From Candidatus Zhuqueibacterota bacterium (GTDB lineage: Bacteria; Zhuqueibacterota; Zhuqueibacteria; Thermofontimicrobiales; Thiofontviventaceae), in assembly GCA_016931935.1 (NCBI GenBank), contig JAFGDW010000160.1:1-64000 (forward strand): DNA of 64,000 nucleotides, given 5' to 3'. Positions within the stretch are counted from its first letter, which is position 1; each line of letters starts with the position of its first letter. A program made the translations under genes and the position numbers. The notes beneath the pieces were generated by a model. That model had not been told where the DNA came from and did no database searches. It was given only the letters and a program-made list of their open reading frames with translations. Shown piece after piece: positions 1-10,400 of the stretch.

Positions 1-26
1 ATAAAAAACTCAGATTAGATTTTTTA

Positions 27-85
27 CGTCTCACATCTCATCCCGCCATCGGCGGGAACGTTTCACGTGCGGCTTTGCCGCGCTA
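27..85. repeat. Hairpin-rich repeat overlapping the end of the first lipoprotein gene
   Basis: Two short perfect hairpins lie side by side: CCCGCC/GGCGGG at 42-56 and GCGGC/GCCGC at 69-81. They are flanked by GTCTCAC and GTTTCAC heptamers that resemble the heptamer repeat at 54597-54625. The DNA is coding: on the minus strand it supplies the last residues of the lipoprotein gene ending at 31. This looks like a dispersed repeat that has moved into, and now forms, the 3' end of that gene. It may also act as a transcription stop for it. Confidence 0.5.
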
Positions 86-1866
86 GGTTTTAATGTAAAT
101 GTTAAGCGATCCGGCTGATTGGTTTGAATATACAAAATGCTGAGCAGAAAATTTAAACGCATTTGCGATTGCAGCACGTTGGATTGCCGTAAGCGCTGTT
201 CCATCAGGGAAATAGAACGTTCCGCTTTAATTTTATAGAAAATGGAAATCAAAGCCAAATCAATTAATTCGGAATCGGTCGTATAGGTATCATTTAACGC
301 TTTATATATATGGTCATATTGCTCAGAAACGAATTGACGCCCCACTAATGAATCACCGCGTTCACAATACATCTGGCTGATTTGATTAATAACCATGTAT
401 CGCGGATTACATCCTTCCAGGGACTGTTTGAGCAGATCAATAGCCAGGTTTTTATTCCCACGACGCCACTCGACGAGTCCCTGGCTGTATAGCGCCCGAT
501 ACTTCAGCACGTCCGATTCAACCATATCGTGATATTCCCGGAAAGCAGATGCAGCTTTCTCGATATCGCCGTTATCCATATAAATATTGCCCAAATGCCC
601 CATCGATAGATGGAACTTATTGTTTATCTGCAGTGCCTTTTGATACTGTTGTTCTGCTTTAGCGAATTCCCCGAAATACCAATAAATTTCTCCCATACTA
701 TCATAAGGATTCGGTTCATTGGGGGCGATTTTTTGGTACGTCTGCAATGTGCTGATAGCTTTTTCATATTGCCCGATACGTGCGTACGTGTATCCCAATT
801 GATTGATTCCCATTTTATTTTTAGGATCAATTTTGAGCGCCTGCTCGAAATAAGGGATTGCATGATGGTAATTGTGAATGTTGTATAAAATACTCGCCAT
901 TGTAAAATTGGCATCACGATCATCGGGGAATTCGTTTAACCAATTGGAATTGATTTCCAGGACAGCATTAATATCAGTGTTGCGCGATGCTTCAATCAAC
1001 TCAATTTGATACTTTTCTTTCGGGGATGCTCTCTGTTTCAATGTTTGAAGTTTATTAAAGATTGCCTCAGCGCGCGTTATTTCGGCCTGAAGCGTTAGTG
1101 ACCGATAAAGTTCAAGTTGAGCGGCGATGAACGTTGAATCTAATTCCAGGGCGTGTTCAAATTCCTGAACCGCTTCCTGATTCATCATTTTATCGGATAG
1201 CTCTACACCAGTGGTGTAAGCGCGCCAGGCTTCAATCGACCAGGTGGATAAATCACCAATGCTGCGTTGGGTATCGCCTTTATCCATGGTTAATTGTAAA
1301 TCGTGGCGAATCGCCACCGAAAGCTCATCAACCATCGAGAAAATTTTCTCCAGTCCCGGACCTTCAATGCTTTGTTCTGTTAACAGCAGCCCCTGACTCG
1401 GGTGGTGAATCTGTACATTTATTTGTAGTGAATCGCCTTTATTTCGGGTGATATTTCCTGTCAGGATCGCTTCAACATTAGCTTCCCTGGCAACTACGGC
1501 TGCAATTTCCATATCAATGGTCTTATAAGCATTTTCGGCCTGCTCCAGACGACGAAGAATTTCCAGCAAACGATCACTGCTCAATACCGATAGCGATCGT
1601 GATTGGGAAAGCGCCCGGATAAACATCTCCGAGAGTCCCTTTTGCAGCCACGCCAGATTATTATCACCGGTTTCATTATTAAAAAACATAACAGCAATTG
1701 ACCGGCGTTCCTGGGAATCAAGGTGTAAAGTTGTGATTGATTGATTATTAGGGGTTGATGATGTGTTTTCGCGGGATAATTTTATTTTGCGTCGTTCGCT
1801 GGATTGCTCACAGTTTGAAATCAGTAAAAGAATAATTCCCAAAAGTATGAATAATCGAATTTTCAT
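31..1866 (-). CDS. TPR lipoprotein with FlgO/CsgG-like N-terminal domain
   Basis: A 611-aa envelope lipoprotein of unknown specific role. A hydrophobic leader (residues 4-17) ends in a lipobox-like LISNC with Cys19; Asn at -1 is atypical. Residues about 55-190 form an FlgO/CsgG-like alpha/beta domain starting SIAVMFFNN, the type found in periplasmic and outer-membrane assembly proteins. Residues about 215-480 are tetratricopeptide repeats, a protein-binding scaffold. The ATG start overlaps the stop of the upstream paralogue by 4 bases (ATGA), so the two are translationally coupled. The last ~18 residues are strongly basic and are encoded by hairpin repeat DNA, so the native C-terminus was probably replaced. 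Family assignment is by motif; the function is inferred only as a scaffold. Confidence 0.8.
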   Translation of the reverse strand: MKIRLFILLGIILLLISNCEQSSERRKIKLSRENTSSTPNNQSITTLHLDSQERRSIAVMFFNNETGDNNLAWLQKGLSEMFIRALSQSRSLSVLSSDRLLEILRRLEQAENAYKTIDMEIAAVVAREANVEAILTGNITRNKGDSLQINVQIHHPSQGLLLTEQSIEGPGLEKIFSMVDELSVAIRHDLQLTMDKGDTQRSIGDLSTWSIEAWRAYTTGVELSDKMMNQEAVQEFEHALELDSTFIAAQLELYRSLTLQAEITRAEAIFNKLQTLKQRASPKEKYQIELIEASRNTDINAVLEINSNWLNEFPDDRDANFTMASILYNIHNYHHAIPYFEQALKIDPKNKMGINQLGYTYARIGQYEKAISTLQTYQKIAPNEPNPYDSMGEIYWYFGEFAKAEQQYQKALQINNKFHLSMGHLGNIYMDNGDIEKAASAFREYHDMVESDVLKYRALYSQGLVEWRRGNKNLAIDLLKQSLEGCNPRYMVINQISQMYCERGDSLVGRQFVSEQYDHIYKALNDTYTTDSELIDLALISIFYKIKAERSISLMEQRLRQSNVLQSQMRLNFLLSILYIQTNQPDRLTFTLKPSAAKPHVKRSRRWRDEM

Positions 1867-3947
1867 GAATCATTCTCCCACGCAGTTTTTAATTGATGGG
1901 CTTTCACTATTTCAGGGATATCGTTATCCGCTTCCTTCCAGCGATTGAGAAACGTTTCCAAAGCTTTTGATGCAAGTGAATCCTGGCCGTTACTTTTATA
2001 AGCAAGCGCAAGATAGTAGAATACGGGTACCTGATTCCCGTGTTTATCAATATAACTTTTAAAACTCTCAATTGCAAGTGTTTGTTGATTATTTGCCGTA
2101 TAATATTTACCGAGGTCCATTAATACCGAAAATGCATTGGGATTGGCATCGAGAATATTCTGGAGATATTGAATGGCTTGCGGGTAATTATGTTCGGCAG
2201 CCGCGATTTTACTTAATAGACGCCAATAAATATTTCGATATAATTCCAGTTTTGAATCATTGATAAACAAATCAATTTTATGGGCTATATCACGCGCACT
2301 GTCAAGATCACCGCTTTCAGCGTACGCCTGGGCAAGGGTATGATAGCCGGCGATGTTTGTGGATTGAAAGAGTAGCGCACGTTTGGCGATTGCAATGGTC
2401 GAATCGTACTGTGTATTTCTCAGATAAATTCCGGCGAGCATTGCCAGATAGCTGGCTTTTTCACCGGCGCTGGTAGGGAATTTCATGGCGCGTCGGATAT
2501 GCTGGGTTGCGTTTTTGTATTTGCCCTGAAGCATTTCAACCTGCGCTAATCCGGAATATACTTCCGCCTTTAATTGTTCACTGGGTACAATTGCCAGCGC
2601 GTGTTGGTAGGTTTTCACTGCCTGGGAATAATCACCGATGGTAGAATAGGTATGAGCCAGATTAAGTACAGAGAAATGGAAATCCGGCTTGAGTTTAATT
2701 GCCTGCTGATACGCTTTAATCGCCTGATCGTAATCTCCGATCGTTTCGAATAATTCACCTAAATTGTGGTAAGGAGATGCATCTTTCGGATTCAGTTTAA
2801 TGCATTGCTTCAGTGCATCAATTGCTTTCTGATAGTCGCCATTATCCCGATAAATCGCGCTTTGCAAAATGTAAGCCTGCGCGTAATCAGGATCAAGCGC
2901 AAGCACCTCATCTAATTGCTTATTCGCAAGTTCCAGTTCTTTGCGAATATAATGGTAGCCGGCTAATTGGTAATGACTGACTTTATCATCCGGGAATGCT
3001 TCCACAATTGCCTGCATTTTTTCGAATGCTTCCTGGTATTCACCGCGATTGGCTGCTGCGAGCCATTCAATTTTCATACGTTCTAGTGCAGTGGTATGAT
3101 CGGCGTTCTCCATCGCGCTGCGAATAGCCCGTTGTGCGGCGTTTGATTGACCGAGTTTGGTGTAAATGAGACCTGCCCAGTACTGCGCCATTGCAAAACT
3201 GGAATCCAGTTGGATCGCCTGCTCAAATTTACGGATGGCATCTCCAAAATAGGCTTTATAAGCCAAACTGACACCCTCGGAGTAATATTTATAGGCTTCC
3301 CAGGAATTGGTGGAAATATCCACGAGATCAAGATCGTTATCTGACACATCGCGATAATTTATACGCATTTTGTATTTAATTTTTTGGGACAACTCATCCA
3401 CCATACCGAAAATTTGTGCGAGTCCCATACCGGCAACGCGTTGCTCTTGAATTATTCGGCCATTCCGGGCATTATATAATTGTACATCAATAAGCAATGA
3501 GTCATTAAAATTGGTGAAACTGCCACGAAGAATCGCTTCCACTTCAGCTTCGCGACTTATCGTTGGCATCATCTGATATGTAATGGCGCATGGCGAATCG
3601 ATACTCATTTTTTTCAGGATGTCATAAATGCGCTGCATCGTCATCACTTTTAAGTATCGCGATTGTGATAAGTCCCGAATGAGCATATCGGTAATGCCCT
3701 GGCATAGCCAGGACAAGCTTGTATCAGTGGTCATATTTTCAAATGTAAGGACGGCAATACTCACACGTTCTTCGGCATCGAATTTTATGACAGTGGAGTT
3801 TTCACCTGAGGAAATTGTATGGGTGGTGATTTCATTAGGAGCAAGTTTGATTTTGCGTCGGGGACTTTTATCTTTGCTGCATGCGGTTGTGAGAAAAAAG
3901 ATTGAAAGAAGTATGAAACCAATATTTTTTAAATTACGAATCGACAC
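1863..3947 (-). CDS. TPR lipoprotein with FlgO/CsgG-like domain (paralogue)
   Basis: A 694-aa paralogue of the downstream gene with the same architecture. It has a lipoprotein signal with lipobox LTTAC (Cys23), a RRKIKL linker shared by both proteins, an FlgO/CsgG-like domain at about 60-200 (SIAVLTFENMTTD), then about twelve TPR-like units to residue 660. The start is GTG at 3947, supported by an AGGAGG ribosome-binding site 6 bases upstream. It lies 64 bases after the SpoIIE-type phosphatase gene on the same strand, so the three genes probably form one transcript. The context suggests an envelope scaffold linked to a signalling phosphatase, which is an inference. Confidence 0.82.
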   Translation of the reverse strand: MSIRNLKNIGFILLSIFFLTTACSKDKSPRRKIKLAPNEITTHTISSGENSTVIKFDAEERVSIAVLTFENMTTDTSLSWLCQGITDMLIRDLSQSRYLKVMTMQRIYDILKKMSIDSPCAITYQMMPTISREAEVEAILRGSFTNFNDSLLIDVQLYNARNGRIIQEQRVAGMGLAQIFGMVDELSQKIKYKMRINYRDVSDNDLDLVDISTNSWEAYKYYSEGVSLAYKAYFGDAIRKFEQAIQLDSSFAMAQYWAGLIYTKLGQSNAAQRAIRSAMENADHTTALERMKIEWLAAANRGEYQEAFEKMQAIVEAFPDDKVSHYQLAGYHYIRKELELANKQLDEVLALDPDYAQAYILQSAIYRDNGDYQKAIDALKQCIKLNPKDASPYHNLGELFETIGDYDQAIKAYQQAIKLKPDFHFSVLNLAHTYSTIGDYSQAVKTYQHALAIVPSEQLKAEVYSGLAQVEMLQGKYKNATQHIRRAMKFPTSAGEKASYLAMLAGIYLRNTQYDSTIAIAKRALLFQSTNIAGYHTLAQAYAESGDLDSARDIAHKIDLFINDSKLELYRNIYWRLLSKIAAAEHNYPQAIQYLQNILDANPNAFSVLMDLGKYYTANNQQTLAIESFKSYIDKHGNQVPVFYYLALAYKSNGQDSLASKALETFLNRWKEADNDIPEIVKAHQLKTAWENDS

Positions 3948-4011
3948 GAAATGCCTCCTGAACCCAATGAAAATAATGACATGGTATGGTAGTCTTACGC
4001 AACAAACACGG

Positions 4012-6045
4012 CTAAGTTACCGAGACGGTGATCATCGTCATGTCATCATGTTGTGGGGCATTGTTTGTAAATGCGCTGATAGCGTTTAATACTTCATGCT
4101 GGATTGCATCGGCAGCGCGCTGTTCTGAATTTGCGATCGTCCGGATCAACTCTTCTTCTCCGAATTCATCCATATGTTCGTTCATTGCCTCGGAAATTCC
4201 ATCGGTATAAAAAACTATGCAATCTTCCGATTTCAGTTTCACGGTCTGTTCCTCAATTGTCTTGTTAAAAAGAATTCCTTGCTCCAGTCCTAACCCAATG
4301 CCGGGGGGAATCAACACATCAATATCGCAATCCTGACAGCGTTTAATGAGCAATGCATTATGACCGGCTCTGGCAAGCACGAGTGTCCGTCGCTTCCAGT
4401 TCAGTACGGCATAAATCATTGTGACGAATACTTTTTGATCCATCGAACCGTAGAGCCGACGGTTTAGCTCACACAGCAATTCTTTGGGAGAATTATAAAT
4501 ATGAGTCAATGACAACATCATTCCTTTCACCATCGCCATGTAAAACGCTGCTGACGTGCCTTTGCCAGTGACATCTGCAATGACAATACCTAATGTGTGA
4601 TCGGATAGTTGAAAATAATCAAAATAATCCCCTCCGATTTCCGTTGCCGGAATACAAATCCCGGAAATATCCAGCGCACTGATGTGCGGGGAATCCTGAG
4701 GAAGCAAACGGTTCTGTACAGCGCGTGCAATCTCCAGCTCACGTTTGAGTCGTTCCTGTTCGGTCAATTCTTCATATAATAAAGCACTCTCAATTGCGAA
4801 TGCGCCCTGACCCAATAACGTCGCTAAAAATGATTTTTCTTCATCAGAAAATGATGTATGCGATTCGTTTGTCGCCAATAAGAGAATGCCTGCGACCTCC
4901 TGTTTTATGAGAATAGGGCAGACGAGGGAATTATCATCGACATACGCCGATATGCGAACCTTTTGGGCAAAATCAGAATATTTACTCATGAGATACAACG
5001 GCAGCGGACGGGCAGTGGATTTTAAATAATAGCACAGCGTTTCATCACGATTACATGCAAATGTTTTTTCAAATGAGTGTGGGAACGCGCTGATAAGTTG
5101 GAATGATTCGGGATTGGATGTTGTATGTCGAATAAACAAATAACCCTGCCGACTGGATAATCCATTCACAATCCGCTGCACCATCAAATCGCAGATTTTT
5201 TTTAATTCGATGGTAAAACCCAATTCATGACTAAAGGTTTCGATTAACGACTTCTCTCGCAAACCGCGAGTCATATAATTAAACGTATCGGTCATTTCGC
5301 CAATTTCATCACGCGATGTAATGGTGACCTGTTGGTCTAAATCTCCCTGTGAAATACGCATCATTGCATTGGTCAGACGATTTAGGGGTATCACAATCCG
5401 GTGACTTGTGTAATACGAAGCGATAATTGCTATGACTGTAAAGATAGCCGCCAATTCCAGATTCCAAATTAAATTTTGCCTGATCGCATCATTGAGTTCC
5501 ACCAATGAAAATCCCACCTTGACGGTTCCCAAATTTTGATCGCCAATCAATATGTTTACACTCTTGGCTTCAAGGTCTTGCTGACTTTCCGCAGCAATTT
5601 GCCGTTGATCGAGTTGCGTTACAATGTTTACCTGTTCGAATGAGTTAAGGGGGCGAGCATTATCAACGTCGATCCAGTCAAGATTTAACGAACTGGCTTG
5701 CAGTTTATTGTGGTCATCGAAAATGGCAATGTAAACAATATCAGGATTCAGCCTGATTTGGTTGTCGATGTACGATTGATACATTTCCCAATCTTCTGTT
5801 TCGACCGACCGGATGGTGGCGATATTATTTGCCAGGCGTTCCATTCTTAAGCTGACCTGTTCTGCCCGCAGATTCATTTCCCGAATAGTGAAGATGTACG
5901 TCACCGCTGCCATCATTCCCAAAACCAGCATAAGGAAAAGGAATGTGATTTTTATTTTAAGACTGATGCGTAATTTGGGAAATAGTTTTTCAAACATGGA
6001 GAAATTATTCGTTTGTAAAAGTTGTTTGGAAAATTTGTATGTCAT
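4012..6045 (-). CDS. Membrane HAMP-GAF-SpoIIE (PP2C-type) serine phosphatase
   Basis: An RsbU/SpoIIE-like protein serine/threonine phosphatase that would normally dephosphorylate an anti-sigma-factor antagonist. The order is TM helix (about residues 30-50), extracytoplasmic sensor region, TM helix (about 195-218), HAMP (about 219-270), GAF (about 280-425), coiled linker with RELEIARAVQNRLLP, then the SpoIIE catalytic domain to the end. Metal-binding Asp motifs are visible: GGDYFD, ADVTGKG and FYTDGISEA. The start is unsure: no candidate has a good ribosome-binding site. ATG at 6045 is given; ATG at 5997 would begin MFEKLFPKLRIS and is equally plausible, and an upstream TTG exists at 6063. It heads the transcript of the two TPR lipoproteins. 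No RsbV/RsbW partner is in the window. Confidence 0.88.
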   Translation of the reverse strand: MTYKFSKQLLQTNNFSMFEKLFPKLRISLKIKITFLFLMLVLGMMAAVTYIFTIREMNLRAEQVSLRMERLANNIATIRSVETEDWEMYQSYIDNQIRLNPDIVYIAIFDDHNKLQASSLNLDWIDVDNARPLNSFEQVNIVTQLDQRQIAAESQQDLEAKSVNILIGDQNLGTVKVGFSLVELNDAIRQNLIWNLELAAIFTVIAIIASYYTSHRIVIPLNRLTNAMMRISQGDLDQQVTITSRDEIGEMTDTFNYMTRGLREKSLIETFSHELGFTIELKKICDLMVQRIVNGLSSRQGYLFIRHTTSNPESFQLISAFPHSFEKTFACNRDETLCYYLKSTARPLPLYLMSKYSDFAQKVRISAYVDDNSLVCPILIKQEVAGILLLATNESHTSFSDEEKSFLATLLGQGAFAIESALLYEELTEQERLKRELEIARAVQNRLLPQDSPHISALDISGICIPATEIGGDYFDYFQLSDHTLGIVIADVTGKGTSAAFYMAMVKGMMLSLTHIYNSPKELLCELNRRLYGSMDQKVFVTMIYAVLNWKRRTLVLARAGHNALLIKRCQDCDIDVLIPPGIGLGLEQGILFNKTIEEQTVKLKSEDCIVFYTDGISEAMNEHMDEFGEEELIRTIANSEQRAADAIQHEVLNAISAFTNNAPQHDDMTMITVSVT

Positions 6046-6580
6046 TACATAAAACAAGCTCAAATATCGTTTAGCAGTAAAATCCTGGGTGTGTTTAAAA
6101 ACGACGATTTGCTAACGGCCGTTTGTTCATTTGAAGCCAATGCTAATTGCCAACAGCCAATCGTACAATTTAGGTTGTAATGATTTTTAACGGTGAACTG
6201 TGAACAAGAAACCCGTAAACCATTCGTATCCTTTCAATATTAGTTGGTTATGTTGATCCGCCGCAGCGGCGTGCCGTTCCGATGCATCGGAACACGAACG
6301 GTGTCGAAGCGTACACTCACCATCATTTATTGAACGGTTAAAACCATTCCCTGTTAACTTCTATAAATTTCAATATTTCAGCAACAACGTGACTAATATA
6401 GACAGAAACAACCTAAGAAGCAAGTGAAAATTAGGGGACAGAATTAACGTTTTTCCATTCAATTGTGAAAATTACTAAATTTTGTATCGACATCCGACGA
6501 TATTCAAATATGGAAAACAGCGACATTGCTAATAAATATAGAAATAATAATAGATGAACGATAAATAAGCGGGGTTGCGT
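6046..6580. other. Divergent intergenic region with a repeat
   Basis: About 530 bases between the phosphatase gene (leftward) and the CsgG-like/PEGA gene (rightward), so it should hold both promoters. No convincing promoter was picked out by eye. The middle is occupied by a copy of the terminal-inverted-repeat family (6226-6340), described separately. No RNA gene or small ORF was recognised. Confidence 0.5.
6226..6340. repeat. Dispersed repeat with imperfect terminal inverted repeats, copy 1
   Basis: It begins GTATCCTTTCAATATTAGTT and ends near CATCATTTATTGAACGGTTA, so the ends are imperfect inverted repeats. The interior is a GC-rich palindromic block including CCGCCGCAGCGGC, GTTCCGATGCATCGGAAC and ACGGTGTCGAAG. 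The same ends and the GGTTATGTTGATCCGC segment recur at 56871-56987. The CCGCCGCAGCGGC...ACGAACGGTGTCGAAG core recurs at 14008-14118. No ORF is inside, so this is a small non-coding (MITE- or REP-like) element. Confidence 0.7.
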
Positions 6581-7429
6581 ATGAAGTGGGTCAGAGTACT
6601 TTTAATTGTTGCGCTGATGATGAGTGTTTTTTCGATCAGAGTCGTCACTGCTGATGAAAAGAAAAATGTCGCTGTGCTTGATTTGGAGACGCGAGGAGCT
6701 ACCACCGCTGCCGAAGCAAAAGCATTGACCGATCGGTTGCGGTCGATATTGGTACGTACGAATGCGTTTAATGTCGTGGATCGAGGAAAAATGGAAGCGA
6801 TTTTGCAGGAGGTCGGATTTCAACAATCCGGTTGTACATCCACTGAATGTGCAGTAGAGGTTGGCCGTATCCTCAATGTTAAGCAAATGGTATCCGGTTC
6901 AATCGGTAAAATCGGTAGCATGTATACCATCGACATTGCAGCAATTGATGTGGAATCATCAGCAATTCTCAAATCGTTTTCGCGCGATTATAAAGGCGAA
7001 ATCGAAGGACTGATTGGAATTATGTCAGAAATTGCTAACCAGTTAGCTGGTGGTAGTGCCGGAAAACAGGGAGGCGATATTGGTAGTTTGTTACTGACCA
7101 GTAATCCTGAATCGGCCAAAGTTTTTCTCGACAACAAGCCGATTGGAAAAACACCGTTAAAAGTTGATGAACTTGAAGCTGGCGATCACAAGCTTAAAGT
7201 ACTGGCAGATGGATATAAAGACAGCGAGGGTACGATTGAAGTCAAGAAGGGCGTGGTTAATAAATACAACATCACAATGAAGAAAAAAGGCGGGAAAAAA
7301 TGGTTGTTATTGGGGACAACTACTGTTGCGGTTGCGGGTGGGACAGCCGCATATGTATTATTGAATCAGAAGAAAGATGATAGTGGAACGCAAACGGGTA
7401 GTTTCCCAGCTCCGCCGGGACGGCCATAA
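6581..7429 (+). CDS. CsgG/FlgO-like secreted protein with PEGA domain
   Basis: A 282-aa envelope protein. An N-terminal signal-like segment ends near VVTA-DEKK. Residues about 30-160 are CsgG/FlgO-like (KNVAVLDLETRG, then VVDRGKMEAILQEVG). Residues about 165-235 form a PEGA domain with LLLTSNPESAKVFLDNKPIG and GDHKLKVLADGY, a surface/S-layer-type fold. A C-terminal hydrophobic segment (WLLLGTTTVAVAGGTAAYVLL region) precedes a short Pro/Gly tail. ATG at 6581 is chosen because a GGGG ribosome-binding site is 6 bases away; a TTG two codons upstream is less likely. The gene is 57 bases ahead of the large VCBS/FN3 surface protein and is probably co-transcribed with it. Confidence 0.82.
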   Translation: MKWVRVLLIVALMMSVFSIRVVTADEKKNVAVLDLETRGATTAAEAKALTDRLRSILVRTNAFNVVDRGKMEAILQEVGFQQSGCTSTECAVEVGRILNVKQMVSGSIGKIGSMYTIDIAAIDVESSAILKSFSRDYKGEIEGLIGIMSEIANQLAGGSAGKQGGDIGSLLLTSNPESAKVFLDNKPIGKTPLKVDELEAGDHKLKVLADGYKDSEGTIEVKKGVVNKYNITMKKKGGKKWLLLGTTTVAVAGGTAAYVLLNQKKDDSGTQTGSFPAPPGRP

Positions 7430-7486
7430 TATTTGAGCATAAAGGGTGATGGGATGATTTCAAATAGAAAAAGGAGTATGGGAACA

Positions 7487-10400
7487 ATGAAAATAAAATT
7501 ATGGATGACAATTTGGTTGACGGCGTTCGGATGCTATGCATCGGCGCAGGCTCAACAATTTGTGCGTGAAACTGCAAATTTTATTCCGGTTAAAAATAGC
7601 TGTGCATCGTGGGGAGATTTCGATCGGGATGGTGATCTGGACGTGATTATTACCGGTTCTGTAGGTAACGTGACCACTAATCCATCGACTATGCTATACA
7701 GGAATAGTTTGGGCGGCAAGTTTGAGGGCGACGCACATGGCTTAATTCAGGTTGAATACAGCTCGGTGGATTGGGGAGATTACGATAACGATGGCGATGT
7801 CGATTTGATAATTGCTGGCCGTGCGTCGATTGCTGATGGTGGTATCGTCACAAAAATATATCGCAACGACGATGATGGCATTTTTTCCGATATTCAGGCC
7901 ATGGTTGTTGGTGTTGAAAATGGCCGTGTTTCCTGGGGAGACGTTGATAATGACGGATTGCTTGATGTTTTGATATGTGGCGATGCAGGCGTTGCTGAAG
8001 GCGGATTTACGACTCGAATATACCGCAATGAAGGAGATCAATCATTTTCAGAACTGCCTGTGGGATTTGTTGGGGTGGATAATGGCTTTGCGGGATTTAT
8101 TGACTATGATAAGGATGCAGATTTTGACGTACTTGTTGTAGGAATTACTCCCGCTGGACGGGTTTCGAAAATGTATCGGAATGATGGATGGGGAATGTTT
8201 ACCAAACTCGAAACCAATATTACCCCCGTAGATAACGGGACAATTGCATTTGGTGATTTGGATAACGACGGTGATCAGGATGTGTTGGTTACCGGTGATG
8301 CCGGCGTTGCCAATGGCGGCCGTGTTACAAAATTATTCCGCAATAACGGTGATCATATTTTTACAGACATCAGCATCAGTTTACCGATTGTGGATAAAAG
8401 TTATGCATGCTGGGGCGATATTGATAATGATGGCGATGCGGATATTGTACTGTCCGGATCAAATAATTCCGGAATAATTACATCAGTCTTTGAGAATAAT
8501 CAAAATACCGGCGTTACGGATATTCAGGCGGATTTGGTTGGTGTTGAAGATGGGTATGTTCATTGGGTCGATTATAATCGAGATGGATCGCTCGATCTGC
8601 TTGTAACCGGAAGTGGAACTGCCGGAACGGAACAAACCGTTTTGTACAAAAATGTTGGTGTTACAGCAAATTTACCACCATCTGAGCCGACAAACTTACG
8701 GTCGGCAGTAAGAGCAGACAGTATTATTTTCCAGTGGGATGCGGCAACGGATGATAATACACCCCAAGTCGCGTTGAATTATAATATACGCGTCGGTTCA
8801 TGGTCAAACGAGGTCGATATCAAATCGGCGAATGCCGACCCATCAATGGGAAATTTGTACATTATTGGGAATGGTAATGCGCCGAATAGATTGAGTTGGG
8901 TTTTAACAGAATTGAATCCCGGCACTTATTACTGGTCTGTACAGGCGATCGATGGCGCGTATATGCCGTCCATGTTTGCTGCTGAAAAAGAAGTAACTGT
9001 TGGCGGCGGAAGCAGTGAAATTAATCTTATGGAACCGACGGATGGTGCTATCGACGTATCCACGAATGTGGAGTTGAAATGGACAGGGCCCGCAGCTTCG
9101 ACATATCGTGCTCAGGTCGCACGTGAAAATTCGTTCGCCAATCCGGTTTGGGATGACGATTCAATTCCTGGACAATCAGCTTTTCCTTCTTCATTGAACG
9201 AATCAACCACTTATTATTGGCGTGTCGGTATAACTATTGACGCTACCATGCATTGGTCTACTACCTGGAGTTTTTCTACAACGGGTGGCAGTACGACATT
9301 GGACCCACCGGTACATAGCGCACCGGCAGATGGGCAAATCGGAGTTTCCACTTCTCCTACATTGGTATGGGAACCTGCCAGTGGTGCGACATCGTATGGG
9401 CTGGATGTATCATCGGATTATTCGTTCTCCGATGTTAGTAAAACTGTACTCACTGAAATTGGTATTCTGGGCACATCAAAACAACTATATGGATTGGCCG
9501 AAGGAACAACATACTATTGGAGAGTATATGCTCAATATGCTGATGGTATGAGCACCTGGTCTGATCCATGGAGTTTTACGACAGCAGGAAATAGTGTTGT
9601 ACTAAATCCGCCGACACTTGCCAGTCCGAACAATGGAGCTTCCGGTATTGGTCTCGAGCCGGTATTAGTGTGGAACGAAATCACAAATGCTTTATCGTAC
9701 TCTCTGCAAGTTTCTGAAGATGCATTTGCCAGTATGATTGTTTATGATGTCGGTCTTAATGGGACAAGCAAGCAGATATTTAGCCTGCAAAATGGCACTA
9801 CGTATTATTGGCGCGTAAATGCCAATTATACCGGAGGAACAAGTGCCTGGTCGGAAGAATGGACTTTTACAACCGAGGGGGATAACGCAACACCTGCGCC
9901 AACACTTAATTCACCGCCGAACAATGAGGTAAATGTCAGCCGAACACCACAGTTAATTTGGAATGTTCAAGCCAACGCAACCAGTTACAATCTGGAAGTG
10001 TCGTCATCAAATGATTTCACGAATATTGTCCATCAAGTGACCAATATTACGACGACGAATCACACAATTCCTAACGAGTTGGCATCAGCGACGACATATT
10101 TCTGGCATGTGAGTGCAAATTATAGTAACGGCACAAGTCCCTGGTCACCGGCGAGGAGTTTTACAACATCTTCCGGCAGCAGTGTAACTCCTGATGTACC
10201 GCAGTTGGATGGACCGCAGAACAATGCCTTTAATCTACCGCTTGATGTTACGCTTGTTTGGCAAGCAGCTACTGATGCCGTGGTTTACCACTTGCAAATA
10301 GCCACAGATGAAGCATTTGAGTATGTCATTAGAGATATTGATAGTATTAGTGGAACGAGTAAAATCATAACAGGTCTGGAAAAAGGATATACATACTATT

